Shown: positions 9,075 to 17,850, numbered from the stretch's first letter. The stretch: 64,000 nt of DNA from Nakamurella leprariae (GCF_016918035.1 NZ_JAERWK010000017.1:1-64000), one strand, 5' to 3'. Numbers and translations: made by a program. The notes: generated by a model from the sequence alone, not told the origin.

Positions 9075-9872
9075 GTGCCGAAGGCAGTCGTCAACGGGGT
9101 CGAACTGAACTACGAGGAAGCCGGTGAAGGTCCGCCGCTGCTCCTCATCTCGGGCCTGGGAGCGAACCGCAACGCCTGGGCCACCGTCGTGCCGGTGCTC
9201 AGCCAGCAGTACCGGGTCATCACCTTCGACAACCGGGGCACCGGTCAGTCGGAGGTCCCGCCCGGGCCGTACTCGATGAGCGACCTGGCCGCCGACACCG
9301 CCGCGCTGATCGACCACCTGGGCATCGGCCCGGTCCCCGTCGTGGGCTGGTCGATGGGTGGCGTCATCCTGCAGGCGCTCATGGTCGAGCATCCCGGCAA
9401 GGTGAGCCGGGCCGTGCTGCTGAGTACGTTCCCGTCCTACACCTACGTGCAGCACGCCTGGCTGGACGGGCTGCTGGCGCTGCGTGAGCAGAAGGTGTCA
9501 CCGCAGGTACTGGCCACCGCCAGCCTGCCGTGGGGCTTCACCGGGTTCGCGCTGTCCAACCACGACGCGGTCAAGGTCATGCTCGACATGGGTGCGCAGG
9601 ATCCGGAGCCGACCTCGGCCGAGGGCTTCGCCGCCCAGGCCCACGGCATCCGCCGGTTCGACATCGTCGACCAGCTGCCGACCATCAAGAACGTCCCGAC
9701 CCTGGTGCTGGTCGGGGCCGAGGACATCCTCACCCCGCCGGCCCAGGCGATCCAGATGGCCCAGGGCATCGAAGGTGCCGAGCTGGTCGTCCTGCCCCGC
9801 GGCAGCCACGGCATGGTCATCGAGTTCGGCGGTGCGGTCGTCCCGGTCATCCAGGAGTTCCTCGCCCGCTGA
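9075..9872 (+). CDS. Alpha/beta-fold hydrolase
   Basis: A 265-residue hydrolase of the carboxylesterase/lactonase-like group. Seen are the oxyanion region LLISGLGANRNAW, FDNRGTGQS, the nucleophile elbow GWSMGG (Ser about residue 94), the acid region VGAEDILTP and the catalytic His in GSHGMV. The GTG start at 9075 has a strong GAGGAGG ribosome site. Proteins of this type hydrolyse esters, lactones or C-C bonds. It is transcribed away from the ABC operon and terminates at a hairpin shared with ribBA. Substrate unknown; a ring-opening lactone hydrolysis would fit the island. Confidence 0.85.
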   Translation: MPKAVVNGVELNYEEAGEGPPLLLISGLGANRNAWATVVPVLSQQYRVITFDNRGTGQSEVPPGPYSMSDLAADTAALIDHLGIGPVPVVGWSMGGVILQALMVEHPGKVSRAVLLSTFPSYTYVQHAWLDGLLALREQKVSPQVLATASLPWGFTGFALSNHDAVKVMLDMGAQDPEPTSAEGFAAQAHGIRRFDIVDQLPTIKNVPTLVLVGAEDILTPPAQAIQMAQGIEGAELVVLPRGSHGMVIEFGGAVVPVIQEFLAR

Positions 9873-9898
9873 CGGGCGGACGCGCGACTGACGTGGCG

Positions 9899-9930
9899 GG
9901 TGGGTGGTCCGGAGATCCGGTCCACCCACC
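9899..9930. terminator. Bidirectional hairpin between hydrolase and ribBA
   Basis: GGTGGGTGG-T-CCGG pairs with CCGG-T-CCACCCACC across an AGAT loop, giving a 13-bp stem with one T-T mismatch. It sits between convergent stops at 9872 and 9938. Confidence 0.7.
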
Positions 9931-9937
9931 ACGCTGA

Positions 9938-11248
9938 TCACGACAGCACGACCGGGGTCGCGAACTCCTCGAGCATGTGGCCCAGCTTGGTGCGCTTGGT
10001 GGAGAGGTACCGGACGTTGTCCGGGTGCGGGGTGGTCTGCACGGTCAGCCGCTCGGTGACCAGGACGCCCCGATCCTCGAGACCGAGCCGCTTCTCCACG
10101 TTGTTCGTCAGCAGCCGGACCTGGGTCATGCCCAGGTCCTTGAGGATCTCGGCGCCGACACCGTAATCGCGCGCATCGACCGGGTGCCCCAGAGCGAGGT
10201 TGGCCTCGACCGTGTCCAGGCCCTGCTCCTGCAGCTGGTACGCCCGCAACTTCTCGCCGAGGCCGATGCCGCGGCCCTCGTGGCCGCGCAGGTAGATCAA
10301 CGCCCCGTACTCCTCGGACGCGATGCGCCGCAGGGATTGGTCGAGCTGCTCGCCACAGTCGCACCGGCGCGAGCCCATGATGTCACCGGTCAGGCATTCG
10401 GAGTGGACGCGGACCAGCGGCACGACGCCCGGCCGCGGGGTGCCGTGCACGAGCGCGAGGTGCTCGATGCCGGTGTCGGCGTCCCGGTACGCGGTGGCGC
10501 AGAAGGTGCCGACCCCGAGCGGCAGCGATGCGTTCCCGGTCCGGAGGACGCTGGACGGGACCAGCTGCCCCCGGCGGTAGCGGATCAGGTCGGAGATACA
10601 GATCAACGGCAATCCGTGCCGCTGCGCGAACTCGCGGAGTGACGGCAGCCGCGCCATCTCACCGTCCTCGTCGGCGATCTCGCAGATCACGCCGGCGGGG
10701 GCGAGGCCGGCCAGTTCGGCCAGATCGACCGAGGCCTCGGTGTGACCGGCGCGCTTGAGCACACCGCCGTCCTTCGCCGCCAGTGGGAAGGTGTGCCCGG
10801 GCTGGCTGAAGTCGTCGGGCCGGGCGCGCGGGTCCACCAGTGCCTTGATCGTCTCCGACCGGTCGGTGGCCGAGATCCCGGTGGTGGTGCGCGTGCGGTG
10901 ATCGACGGTCACATGGAACGCCGTCCGCAACGGATCGGTCACCCGGGTGACCATCGGCGGGATCTCCAGGTCGCGGAGACGCGCCTCAGTCAGCGACACG
11001 CAGACGAGGCCGCGCCCGTGCGTCGCCATGAAGTTGATGTGGTCCGGATTGACCCGGGCGGCGGCCATGACCAGGTCGCCCTCGTTCTCCCGATCAGGAG
11101 AATCCACGACCACGACCATGCCCCCGGCGCGGATGGCCGCGACCGCGTCGTCCACCGACGAGAAACCCGGGGACGGATCGGTGTGGAGCTGTGGACGACT
11201 CCCGCGCTGCCTGTCGGAGGAGGCGGTCGGTCGACTCTGACTGTTCAT
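9938..11248 (-). CDS. ribBA: Bifunctional 3,4-dihydroxy-2-butanone-4-phosphate synthase / GTP cyclohydrolase II
   Basis: A 436-residue fusion of RibB (residues about 25-225) and RibA (about 230-430). RibB shows the acidic metal-binding DSPDRENEGDLVMAA and HTEASVDLA; RibA has the zinc cysteines of SECLTGDIMGSRRCDCGEQL and the GRGIGLGEKLRAYQLQ catalytic block. It supplies both precursors for riboflavin. The ATG at 11248 with GAGGTG upstream is preferred over an ATG 15 codons earlier. No other rib genes and no FMN riboswitch are seen nearby, so this is a detached copy, plausibly feeding flavin to the many flavoenzymes of the island. Confidence 0.92.
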   Translation of the reverse strand: MNSQSRPTASSDRQRGSRPQLHTDPSPGFSSVDDAVAAIRAGGMVVVVDSPDRENEGDLVMAAARVNPDHINFMATHGRGLVCVSLTEARLRDLEIPPMVTRVTDPLRTAFHVTVDHRTRTTTGISATDRSETIKALVDPRARPDDFSQPGHTFPLAAKDGGVLKRAGHTEASVDLAELAGLAPAGVICEIADEDGEMARLPSLREFAQRHGLPLICISDLIRYRRGQLVPSSVLRTGNASLPLGVGTFCATAYRDADTGIEHLALVHGTPRPGVVPLVRVHSECLTGDIMGSRRCDCGEQLDQSLRRIASEEYGALIYLRGHEGRGIGLGEKLRAYQLQEQGLDTVEANLALGHPVDARDYGVGAEILKDLGMTQVRLLTNNVEKRLGLEDRGVLVTERLTVQTTPHPDNVRYLSTKRTKLGHMLEEFATPVVLS

Positions 11249-11260
11249 CGCACCTCGATT

Positions 11261-11279
11261 ACTGATCCGGTGGTTCAGT
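11261..11279. promoter_or_regulatory. Imperfect palindrome upstream of ribBA
   Basis: ACTGATCC-GGT-GGTTCAGT has 7 of 8 symmetric arm positions and lies 13 bases before the ribBA start, downstream of the TetR gene at 11471-12094. It has the size of a TetR-family operator. Whether it controls ribBA is inferred from position. Confidence 0.45.
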
Positions 11280-11470
11280 ATTGCACCGGTCACAGTCGAG
11301 TGCCAAGGCTTGGGACGCTACCAATCGACCAGATGGCCGGCCACCCGAAGTCGAGGACGTGCGTGGCCCGGCGGTGCGGTGCGGCACGGGCGCGTGCGGC
11401 CGGTGACGGACGGCCAGCAGGTCGAGACTGGCGACGCCCAGCCGGGGGTCGACCGAAGACCGAGCCGGCG

Positions 11471-12094
11471 TCAGGCGGACGGACTGAGCAGCGCGAGCAG
11501 GTAGGTGAGCAGCGTCTGCCGGAAGTGGCCGCTCACCGAACCGTGCGGCGTCTCCAGGATGGCTTCGGTGTACACCCCGCCGGCCAGCATGCGAGCCAGG
11601 ACCGAGGCGTCGGCGTCCGGCCGGGCGGTGCCGTTGCCCTGGTGGAACCGGATCAGTCGTTCGGGGATCTCGTGCGCCGTGTCGATGATGTTCGCCTTGT
11701 ACCAGGACCACATCTCCTGGTCGACGCGGCTGGTCGTGGATGCCTGGTAGTAGGTGGCCAGGCCGGTCTCGGTGGCGAACAGGCCGGCGAAGAAGTCGAT
11801 CATCGACGCCAGGTCGACCTCGAGCTCACCCGTCGGGAGGGGCGGCTCGTGCCCGTCCTCGCCGGACATGAGTGCGGCCCGCATGAGGTCCTCACGCCTC
11901 GGCCACCGCAGGTAGACGGTGTTCTTGGCGACGCCGGCGCGGCGGGCCACGGACACCAGGCTGAAGCCGGTCAGTCCGGCATCGGCGATCTCGTCCAGCG
12001 CGCAGCGCATGATCCGGGCGTCCACGGCTGCGGCGCGTGGACGTCCCGGTGAACGCCGGACGTCGTCGTCGCTCCGGACGGGGGCGGCTGCCAT
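11471..12094 (-). CDS. TetR/AcrR-family transcriptional regulator
   Basis: A 207-residue regulator. The N-terminal helix-turn-helix spans about residues 40-68 (GFSLVSVARRAGVAKNTVYL then RWPRREDLMRAA), and the rest is a helical ligand-binding domain that has LASMIDFFAGLFATE. The start at 12094 (MAAAPVRSDDDVRR) is the first in-frame ATG. It precedes ribBA on the same strand by about 220 bases and lies head-to-head with a second TetR gene across 12095-12223. Likely a local repressor of island genes; the palindrome at 11261-11279 is one possible target. Confidence 0.85.
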   Translation of the reverse strand: MAAAPVRSDDDVRRSPGRPRAAAVDARIMRCALDEIADAGLTGFSLVSVARRAGVAKNTVYLRWPRREDLMRAALMSGEDGHEPPLPTGELEVDLASMIDFFAGLFATETGLATYYQASTTSRVDQEMWSWYKANIIDTAHEIPERLIRFHQGNGTARPDADASVLARMLAGGVYTEAILETPHGSVSGHFRQTLLTYLLALLSPSA

Positions 12095-12189
12095 GGGTCG
12101 ACGCTACCTGCTTCCGCAGTCGGGAGGGGATGGTTCGCGCGGGCGACCGGGTCAGGGCCGGAGCCGCCGTACCCGGTGGATGAATCGGG

Positions 12190-12217
12190 TTTCCAAGTGG
12201 CCCGGGGAAGATAGACT
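12190..12217 (+). promoter_or_regulatory. Candidate leaderless promoter of the second TetR gene
   Basis: A TAGACT -10 hexamer (12212-12217) lies six bases before the ATG at 12224, with TTTCCA (12190-12195) 16 bases upstream as a weak -35. There is no ribosome site in the six-base gap, so transcription would start at or next to the start codon. The same TAGACT-to-start geometry recurs at 58334. Confidence 0.5.
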
Positions 12218-12223
12218 TTACCC

Positions 12224-12925
12224 ATGTCGGCGCCACTGCAGGAAGATCCTTCGCCTGGGAACGAGCGGTCCACCCGCACGGGTCCCGGTCGGTTCCAGGA
12301 CGTGGTGGAAGCGGCGCTGACCCTGTTCGCCGAGCGCGGATATCTCGGGACCAGCATGAAGGACATCGCCGGCCTGCTGGGGTTGCGAGCGCCCAGTCTG
12401 TACAACCACGTCGACTCCAAGCAGGAGCTGCTCCGAGAGATCATGGTCCGCACCATGAACGAGCTGCTGAATTCTCACCGCGCGGTCATCGCGACCAGCG
12501 CGGACGTGGTGGAGCAGTTGCGCCGGGCGATGGAGACGCACGTGATCTACCACGCGAACAATCCGCGGGACGTCCGGATCGGCAACGCTGAGATCCAGAA
12601 CCTGGAAGAACCCGTCCACGGGGAGATCCTCCGCATGCGCGATGAATACAGCGCCTCCTGGCAATCGATCATCGAGCGGGGTGTCCGGGAGGGACGATTC
12701 GATTCTCCGTCGCCCCGGTTGTCGAGTTTCGCGATGCTGGAAATGGGCATCGGAGTTTCGATGTGGTTCCGTCCGGGCGGCCCGCTCACCGTGGCGCAGC
12801 TGGGCTATTACTACGGGGACATGGCGCTGCGATTGGTGAACGCGGCGCCCGCGGCGGTGGGTCGCGCCGGTGCCGCGATGGCCGGTGTGGTGATTCCGGC
12901 CCAGGTGGACGTCCATCGCAGTTGA
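12224..12925 (+). CDS. TetR/AcrR-family transcriptional regulator, likely island regulator
   Basis: A 233-residue regulator with the HTH at about residues 43-72 (GTSMKDIAGLLGLRAPSLYN then HVDSKQELL). The C-terminal domain resembles those of regulators of lipid or CoA-ester catabolism (HVIYHANNPRDVRIGNAEIQ), with a ~25-residue Ala/Val-rich tail. The ATG at 12224 lacks a ribosome site and appears leaderless. It converges on the SDR gene at 13008 and is divergent from the other TetR. It is the best candidate to bind the palindrome in the divergent promoter at 17851, but this is only positional inference. Confidence 0.85.
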   Translation: MSAPLQEDPSPGNERSTRTGPGRFQDVVEAALTLFAERGYLGTSMKDIAGLLGLRAPSLYNHVDSKQELLREIMVRTMNELLNSHRAVIATSADVVEQLRRAMETHVIYHANNPRDVRIGNAEIQNLEEPVHGEILRMRDEYSASWQSIIERGVREGRFDSPSPRLSSFAMLEMGIGVSMWFRPGGPLTVAQLGYYYGDMALRLVNAAPAAVGRAGAAMAGVVIPAQVDVHRS

Positions 12926-12943
12926 TCCGACGATCAGACGGAG

Positions 12944-12986
12944 CGGGCCCGGTCCGACGTCCCCTCGGGGATGCGGACCGGGCCCG
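12944..12986. terminator. Bidirectional hairpin terminator
   Basis: A perfect 13-bp stem (12944-12956 with 12974-12986) with a 17-nt loop lies between the convergent TetR (stop 12925) and SDR (stop 13008) genes. Confidence 0.7.
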
Positions 12987-13007
12987 TCGTCGTGGTGGGG
13001 CAGCTGA

Positions 13008-13775
13008 TCAGCCGCCTCCACCGGTGGTCATGCTGCCGCCGTCGACCCGGTAGGTCTCACCGGTGATGAAGGCGGATTCGTCGGAGGCCAGGAACAGCAC
13101 CATGTTGGCGATGTCGTCCGGCACACCCACGCGCGGAGTGGCCACGCCGGCCAGGGCGGCCGCCGGCATGTCCGGCACCGCGGCGAGCAGCTGCTCGGTC
13201 TGGATGACGCCCGGGGCGATCGCGTTGCAGCGGACGCCCTCCTTGCCGTGCTGGGCGGCGATGTTGCGGGTCAGCCCGATCACGGCCGCCTTGGTGGTGC
13301 CGTAGGCGGTCAACGCGGCGCCACCGATGAGGCCGCCGATGGAGGCCATGTTGATGATCGAGCCGCCGCCCCCGGCCACCATGTGCGGCAGGGCGAACTT
13401 GGAGGCCAGGAAGATGCTGCGGACATTGGTGGCGAACGACCGGTCCCACAGCTCGACGCTGGTGGACAGCACGGTGCCGTCCTCGAACCACGCGGTCGGA
13501 CCGACCAGCGCGGCGTTGTTGTGCAGGATGTCGATGCGGCCGTGCCGCTCCATCGTGGTGTTGATCAGGTTCTCGATGGTGTCGCCCTGCACGGCGTCGA
13601 AGTACACCGCGCTGACGTTGTCACCGATGCTCTCGGCCACCTTGACGGCGTTGTCGTACTGCAGGTCGCCGATGACGACCTTGGCGCCCTCGGCCGCCAG
13701 CTTCCGCACCGTCGCGGCGCCGATGCCGGAACCACCACCCGTGACGATGGCAACTTTGCCTTCGACCCGTCCCAT
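13008..13775 (-). CDS. SDR-family oxidoreductase
   Basis: A 255-residue short-chain dehydrogenase. The cofactor loop TGGGSGIG is at residues 12-19, VVIGDLQYD suggests NAD, the NNAA motif is intact, and Ser of NMAS plus YGTTK complete the active site. The C-terminal RVDGGSMTTGGGG is a typical ending with extra glycines. It is separated from the hydrolase upstream by a hairpin, so it may be read from its own promoter. It closely resembles the SDR at 16934-17734 in length and motif wording and is probably a paralogue. Substrate unknown. Confidence 0.85.
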   Translation of the reverse strand: MGRVEGKVAIVTGGGSGIGAATVRKLAAEGAKVVIGDLQYDNAVKVAESIGDNVSAVYFDAVQGDTIENLINTTMERHGRIDILHNNAALVGPTAWFEDGTVLSTSVELWDRSFATNVRSIFLASKFALPHMVAGGGGSIINMASIGGLIGGAALTAYGTTKAAVIGLTRNIAAQHGKEGVRCNAIAPGVIQTEQLLAAVPDMPAAALAGVATPRVGVPDDIANMVLFLASDESAFITGETYRVDGGSMTTGGGG

Positions 13776-13837
13776 TGATCATTCCTCTCGGATTGCTTCG
13801 AAGTGCCGACACCTGCCGGCGCCGGCTGCACACCATT

Positions 13838-13876
13838 CCGGGTCGCGTCCACCGGGATCCGGCGGACGCGACCCGG
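13838..13876 (-). terminator. Hairpin downstream of the alpha/beta hydrolase
   Basis: A perfect 13-bp stem (13838-13850 with 13864-13876) encloses a 13-nt loop. It lies 42 bases past the hydrolase stop on the minus strand and would end the SDR-SDR-LLM-hydrolase transcript. Confidence 0.65.
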
Positions 13877-13917
13877 AAGTCCTGCTGGTCGGGCCGCCGG
13901 AGCCCGGCGGCCGCGCA

Positions 13918-14697
13918 TCACTTGGCCAGGAAGTTCTTGACCACGGTCAGGAACTGCTCCGGCTGCTCGAACATCGGGTAGTGGCCTGCGCCGTCGATGA
14001 TCTCCAGCTCGGCGGTCGGCACCAGGCGGGCGATCTCCTCCGCCTGCGCCACCGGCACGACGCCGTCCTTGGCGCCGTTGACCACCAGGGTCGGGGCGTC
14101 CACGTAGGGCAGACGACGGGCCAGGCCGCGGTCGGCGATCGGCCACAGGAACTTGGTGGCCGTGCCCAGGTTCTGGGCCTGGAAGAACATCGCGCCGAAC
14201 GGATCGTTGGGATCCTCGACGAAGATCGTCGGCTCCGGGTCCGGCTTGGCCGACGGATCGGCCCACAGCGCGGCCTGGACGTCCTTCGGGGCGCCGAACG
14301 GATCCTGCGGCGCCGGCTGGTCGTCGATCCAGACGCCGAACGAGTCGACCAAGACGAGCTTCTTCACCAGATGCGGGAAGAACGCGGCGATCTCGCCGGC
14401 GATCATGCCACCCGAGGAGTGCCCGACCAGAACCACCGGACCACCCAGGGTCTCGATGAACTTCCGGTAGAAGAGCACGAGATCGTAGATGTCGGTGAGG
14501 TTCTCGAAGCCCTCAGAGGTGCCGTAACCCGGCTGCTCCGGAGCGACGACGGAGTAGCTCTTCCCCAGCTCGGTCAGGAAGGCGGCTTCGCCCGGGTGCC
14601 GCTCGTAGCCGTGCAGGAAGACCAATGGGTCTCCACTGCCGGTGGTGACGACGTTCACGGTGAACGTTCCGACGTTCGGGACGTCGACGGTGCTCAT
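13918..14697 (-). CDS. Alpha/beta-fold hydrolase
   Basis: A 259-residue hydrolase starting MSTVDVPNVGTF with GAAAGGA upstream. It shows VFLHGYERHPGEA (oxyanion region), the nucleophile elbow GHSSGG (Ser about residue 95), VNGAKDGVVP for the acid and GAGHYPMFEQPEQF with the catalytic His. It follows the LLM monooxygenase on the minus strand by 68 bases and is the last gene of that unit. An LLM enzyme that inserts oxygen next to a ketone yields an ester or lactone, and this enzyme could hydrolyse it; that pairing is inference, not shown by the sequence. Confidence 0.85.
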   Translation of the reverse strand: MSTVDVPNVGTFTVNVVTTGSGDPLVFLHGYERHPGEAAFLTELGKSYSVVAPEQPGYGTSEGFENLTDIYDLVLFYRKFIETLGGPVVLVGHSSGGMIAGEIAAFFPHLVKKLVLVDSFGVWIDDQPAPQDPFGAPKDVQAALWADPSAKPDPEPTIFVEDPNDPFGAMFFQAQNLGTATKFLWPIADRGLARRLPYVDAPTLVVNGAKDGVVPVAQAEEIARLVPTAELEIIDGAGHYPMFEQPEQFLTVVKNFLAK

Positions 14698-14765
14698 GCT
14701 GTTCCTTTCGATCAGTCGATCACCGCTGGTGCGGTGGCCGGGGGAGCGGGCGGACCCGCCAGGGT

Positions 14766-16007
14766 TCAGGCGGATGTCGGGGACAGATCGGCCCTCGGTG
14801 CGTGGGCGGCGACCCGCTGCTGGCTGACCTGCGGCGTCCACCGGTCCTCGTACTCCGACCAGACGTCCCGGAGATGGGGGGCGACCTGGGTGCCGAACAG
14901 GTGGTTGTTCTCGGCGGCGACCTCCTCGGGGAGGTTGCCGATGTGCATGCAGGTGATGAGCTGGCCCACCCGCAGTTCGACGGCGAGATCGCGGACCCGC
15001 TGCCGCACCTTCTCCGGCGTACCGGCGATGATGAAGCCGAGATCGTCGTAGTCCCAGAAACTCAGCTCGCCCCGGGCGAGCTTGGCACGGACCTCCGGGC
15101 TGACACCCTTGGCGCGCCGGAGCTGCTCGCGCTGGGTGGCGATGCTGGTGTACCCCGGCGGTGTGCCGAAGTGCGGCTGGCCCTTCTGCATCGTGAAGAA
15201 GTAGTTGACCGCCTCGGCGTACTTGGCCTCGGCCTCCGCGTCGCTGTCCGCCACGCAGATCAGCTGGGTGAAGGCCATCCGGTTCGGATTGGCCTCGGCG
15301 CCGAGCTCGTCGACCCGGTCCCAGAAACCCTTGACGATCGGACGGGCGTTGTCGAGCCCCAGGAAGGACAGGTAGCCGTAGCAGTAGTCCTCCTGCAGCA
15401 CCAGGTCCCAGGTCTCGACGCTGCCGGTGCCCGGCACCCAGATCGGCGGCCGGCCCTGGATCGGACGCGGCACCGCGTTCACGTAGCGGAGCTTGTTGTA
15501 CTTGCCGTTGAACGCGAACGGCTCCGGCTCCGTCCACGCCCGGGTGATGAGCTGGCGGGCCTCGTGGAACCGGTCGCGGATCTCGGCCGGCGGGATCCCG
15601 TAGGCGAATGCGGTGTCCGGCGGCGTCCCGAAGACGAAGCCGGCGATGACCCGGCCCTCGGACACGCAGTCGATGTAGGCCATCTCTTCGGCCACCCGGA
15701 TCGGTGGGTTGTAGAGGGCCAGCGAGTCGCCGATGATCAGGATCGCGGCGTTCTGCGTGGTGTCCGCCAGCGTGGCCGCCAGCAGGTTCGGTGACGGGGT
15801 CATGGCGAACGCCGTCTGGTGGTGCTCGTTGACGGCCAGGCCGTCCCACCCGAGGGCGTCCGCCTGCTGCATGAGCCGGGTGAACATCTTGTAGTGCTGT
15901 CCGACCGTGTACGGATCCAGGACGTCCCGGGGGATGTCCACGCTGACCGATGACACATCCTTCGGCAGATCGCCGTAGGTGGCCTCGGCGAACCAGTGGA
16001 ACTTCAT
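14766..16007 (-). CDS. LLM-class flavin-dependent monooxygenase (paralogue 1)
   Basis: A 413-residue luciferase-like TIM-barrel protein starting MKFHWFAEATYG. It has the family blocks VNEHHQTAFAMTPSPNLLAA, SEGRVIAGFVFG and PPIWVPGTGSVETWD, and the AGTPEKVRQRV C-terminal segment. The reduced flavin (FMNH2 or F420H2) would be supplied by a separate reductase; none is fused. It shares these blocks almost word for word with the 416-residue protein at 18711-19961, which points the opposite way. Likely a type II Baeyer-Villiger-like or hydroxylating monooxygenase of the island; substrate unknown. The start at 16007 is chosen because MKFHWFA is conserved in the paralogue. Confidence 0.87.
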   Translation of the reverse strand: MKFHWFAEATYGDLPKDVSSVSVDIPRDVLDPYTVGQHYKMFTRLMQQADALGWDGLAVNEHHQTAFAMTPSPNLLAATLADTTQNAAILIIGDSLALYNPPIRVAEEMAYIDCVSEGRVIAGFVFGTPPDTAFAYGIPPAEIRDRFHEARQLITRAWTEPEPFAFNGKYNKLRYVNAVPRPIQGRPPIWVPGTGSVETWDLVLQEDYCYGYLSFLGLDNARPIVKGFWDRVDELGAEANPNRMAFTQLICVADSDAEAEAKYAEAVNYFFTMQKGQPHFGTPPGYTSIATQREQLRRAKGVSPEVRAKLARGELSFWDYDDLGFIIAGTPEKVRQRVRDLAVELRVGQLITCMHIGNLPEEVAAENNHLFGTQVAPHLRDVWSEYEDRWTPQVSQQRVAAHAPRADLSPTSA

Positions 16008-16053
16008 CGTTGAATGCTCCAGTTCTCGCGCGTCGGGACGGTGGACGGGACGA

Positions 16054-16866
16054 TCAGAAGTCGGGGCCGAGGCCACTGATCGGCGGCATGCCGGAGTGGG
16101 CGTGCAGACCACCGTCGACGGTGACGTAGGTCCCGGTCATGAAGCCGGCGTCGTCCGAAGCCAGGAAGGCCACGGTCGCGGCGATCTCCTCGGGCTTGCC
16201 GTAGCGACCCATGGGGATGGCGTTCTTGATGCTGTCGTAGATCTCCGGCGCGCCGTCCTTGAGGGCGGACTCGATCGGCGGCGTGCCGATCGGGCCGGGG
16301 CAGACCGCGTTGACGCGGACCCCCTTGCGGGCGTACTCGATCCCGGCCGCCTTGGTCATGCCCAGGATGCCCGCCTTGAGCATGTTGTAGACACCCAGGC
16401 CGTAGTCGCCGGCCAGGCCGGACACCGACGAGGTGCTGACGATGGCGCCCTTGCCCTGCGCGACCATCGGCACGAGGGCCAGTTTGACCGCGTACCAGTA
16501 CGCGACCAGGCTGATGTCCAGGGACCGCCGCACGCCTTCCAGCGTCACGTCGCCCATCCGGCCGCTCTCGAACCAGACGTGGTTGTTGTGCAGGATGTCG
16601 AGCCGGCCGTGCTTGTCCAGCACGTTCTGCACGGCCGCTTCGATCGCCTCGGGGGTGCCGGCGTCGGCCTGCTGGTAGTCGACCTCCGCGCCGGTCTCCT
16701 TGATGGACTCGGCGACGCCCTTGACGGCGTCCTCGCGCAGGTCCAGCAGCAGCAGCTTGGCGCCCTCGGCGGCCAGCCGGCGGGCGGAGGCCTCGCCGAT
16801 GCCGGAGCCGGCGCCGGTGACGATCGCGATGCGGTCCTGGAGGCGGTTCTGAAGGTTCAGCGCCAT
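16054..16866 (-). CDS. SDR-family oxidoreductase with atypical NNH motif
   Basis: A 270-residue SDR. Cofactor loop TGAGSGIG lies at about residues 17-24, LLLLDLRED gives the acidic NAD-type residue, and the catalytic set is Ser of VSTSS and YNMLK. The structural NNAG motif is changed to NNHVWF, an oddity that leaves an aromatic-rich loop near the active site. The tail HAHSGMPPISGLGPDF is longer than usual. The ATG at 16866 has AGGAGAAGCA upstream. It lies 46 bases before the LLM gene and 67 bases after another SDR, in one minus-strand operon. Confidence 0.85.
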   Translation of the reverse strand: MALNLQNRLQDRIAIVTGAGSGIGEASARRLAAEGAKLLLLDLREDAVKGVAESIKETGAEVDYQQADAGTPEAIEAAVQNVLDKHGRLDILHNNHVWFESGRMGDVTLEGVRRSLDISLVAYWYAVKLALVPMVAQGKGAIVSTSSVSGLAGDYGLGVYNMLKAGILGMTKAAGIEYARKGVRVNAVCPGPIGTPPIESALKDGAPEIYDSIKNAIPMGRYGKPEEIAATVAFLASDDAGFMTGTYVTVDGGLHAHSGMPPISGLGPDF

Positions 16867-16933
16867 TGCTTCTCCTCGTGCCAGTGGGTCAGTGAGTGGA
16901 TCGGGGTGTTGCCGGTGGTGGGACGGGACGAGA

Positions 16934-17734
16934 TCAGGCGGAGACGCCGTGCTCGGCCGGGAGCTCGACCTTGGGAGCGGCGACACCGGCGGTGCTGCCG
17001 CCGTCCACGGTGATCACCTGGCCGTTGATGTACTCGCCCTCCTTGGAGGACAGGAACGCGACCACGTTGCCCATGTCCTTGCCAACTCCGCCGCGGATCC
17101 ATGGAAGGGTGGAGAGCACGCCCTCCTCGACGCCAGGGACGTTGGCCAGGACCTGTTCGGTGAGGACCGCGCCTGGGGCGATGCAGTTGGTGCGGACGTT
17201 GTTGCGGCCGTACTGGACGGCCATGTACTTGGTCAGGGCGGCCACGCCGGCCTTGGAGATGCCGTAGGCGATCAGCGTCGGCGACCCGGAGAACGCCGCG
17301 ATCGAGGCCATGTTCACGATGGACCCACCCCCGCGCCGGATCATGTGCGGCACAGCCAATTTCGACAGCACGAAGGTGCTGCGCAGGTTGACCGCCATGG
17401 TGCGGTCGTACCAGTCGATCTCGGTGTCCAGCAGTGTGGTGTCGCGGCTCCAGGCCGCAGCCGTGATGGCGGCGTTGTTGTGCAGGATGTCGAGGCCGCC
17501 GTGCTGCTCGACGACGGCGTCGACCAGGCTCGTGATGGAGTCGACGTCCGAGGCGTCGTACGCCACGGCCGAGACGTTCGATCCGAGTCGTTCGGCGGTG
17601 GCCTGGGCCGCCTCCGCCTGGATGTCCCCGATGACCACCTTGGCGCCGTACCCGGCGAGCACTTCGGCGGTGGCGGCGCCGATGCCGCCTGCCGCACCCG
17701 TGACCAGGGCCACCTTCCCGGACAGATCCGTCAT
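16934..17734 (-). CDS. SDR-family oxidoreductase, first gene of the minus-strand catabolic operon
   Basis: A 266-residue SDR with TGAAGGIG at residues 13-20, VVIGDIQ, an NNAA motif, Ser of NMASIAAF and YGISK. It ends with VITVDGGSTAGV and a 20-residue extension. A strong AAAGGAGGAG ribosome site precedes the ATG at 17734. It opens the SDR-SDR-LLM-hydrolase unit and is divergent from the EthD gene, with a 202-base shared promoter region. It likely oxidises an alcohol intermediate of the pathway. Confidence 0.86.
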   Translation of the reverse strand: MTDLSGKVALVTGAAGGIGAATAEVLAGYGAKVVIGDIQAEAAQATAERLGSNVSAVAYDASDVDSITSLVDAVVEQHGGLDILHNNAAITAAAWSRDTTLLDTEIDWYDRTMAVNLRSTFVLSKLAVPHMIRRGGGSIVNMASIAAFSGSPTLIAYGISKAGVAALTKYMAVQYGRNNVRTNCIAPGAVLTEQVLANVPGVEEGVLSTLPWIRGGVGKDMGNVVAFLSSKEGEYINGQVITVDGGSTAGVAAPKVELPAEHGVSA

Positions 17735-17850
17735 GCAACTCCTCCTTTGGAGTTCGCGGCACCCCGGAGCTCCGGTGGACCCCGATCCTGCTGTCTGGCA
17801 GCATTTCTGGGGATTCCATCGGGCGTCGGGTGGTGTACGGTGAGGAGACT

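Noticed and set aside
11000-11470. FMN riboswitch upstream of ribBA
   Set aside because: None of the conserved RFN-element blocks (such as AGGGGCGGGG and GATTCGGTG-like segments) is visible in the 220-base leader.
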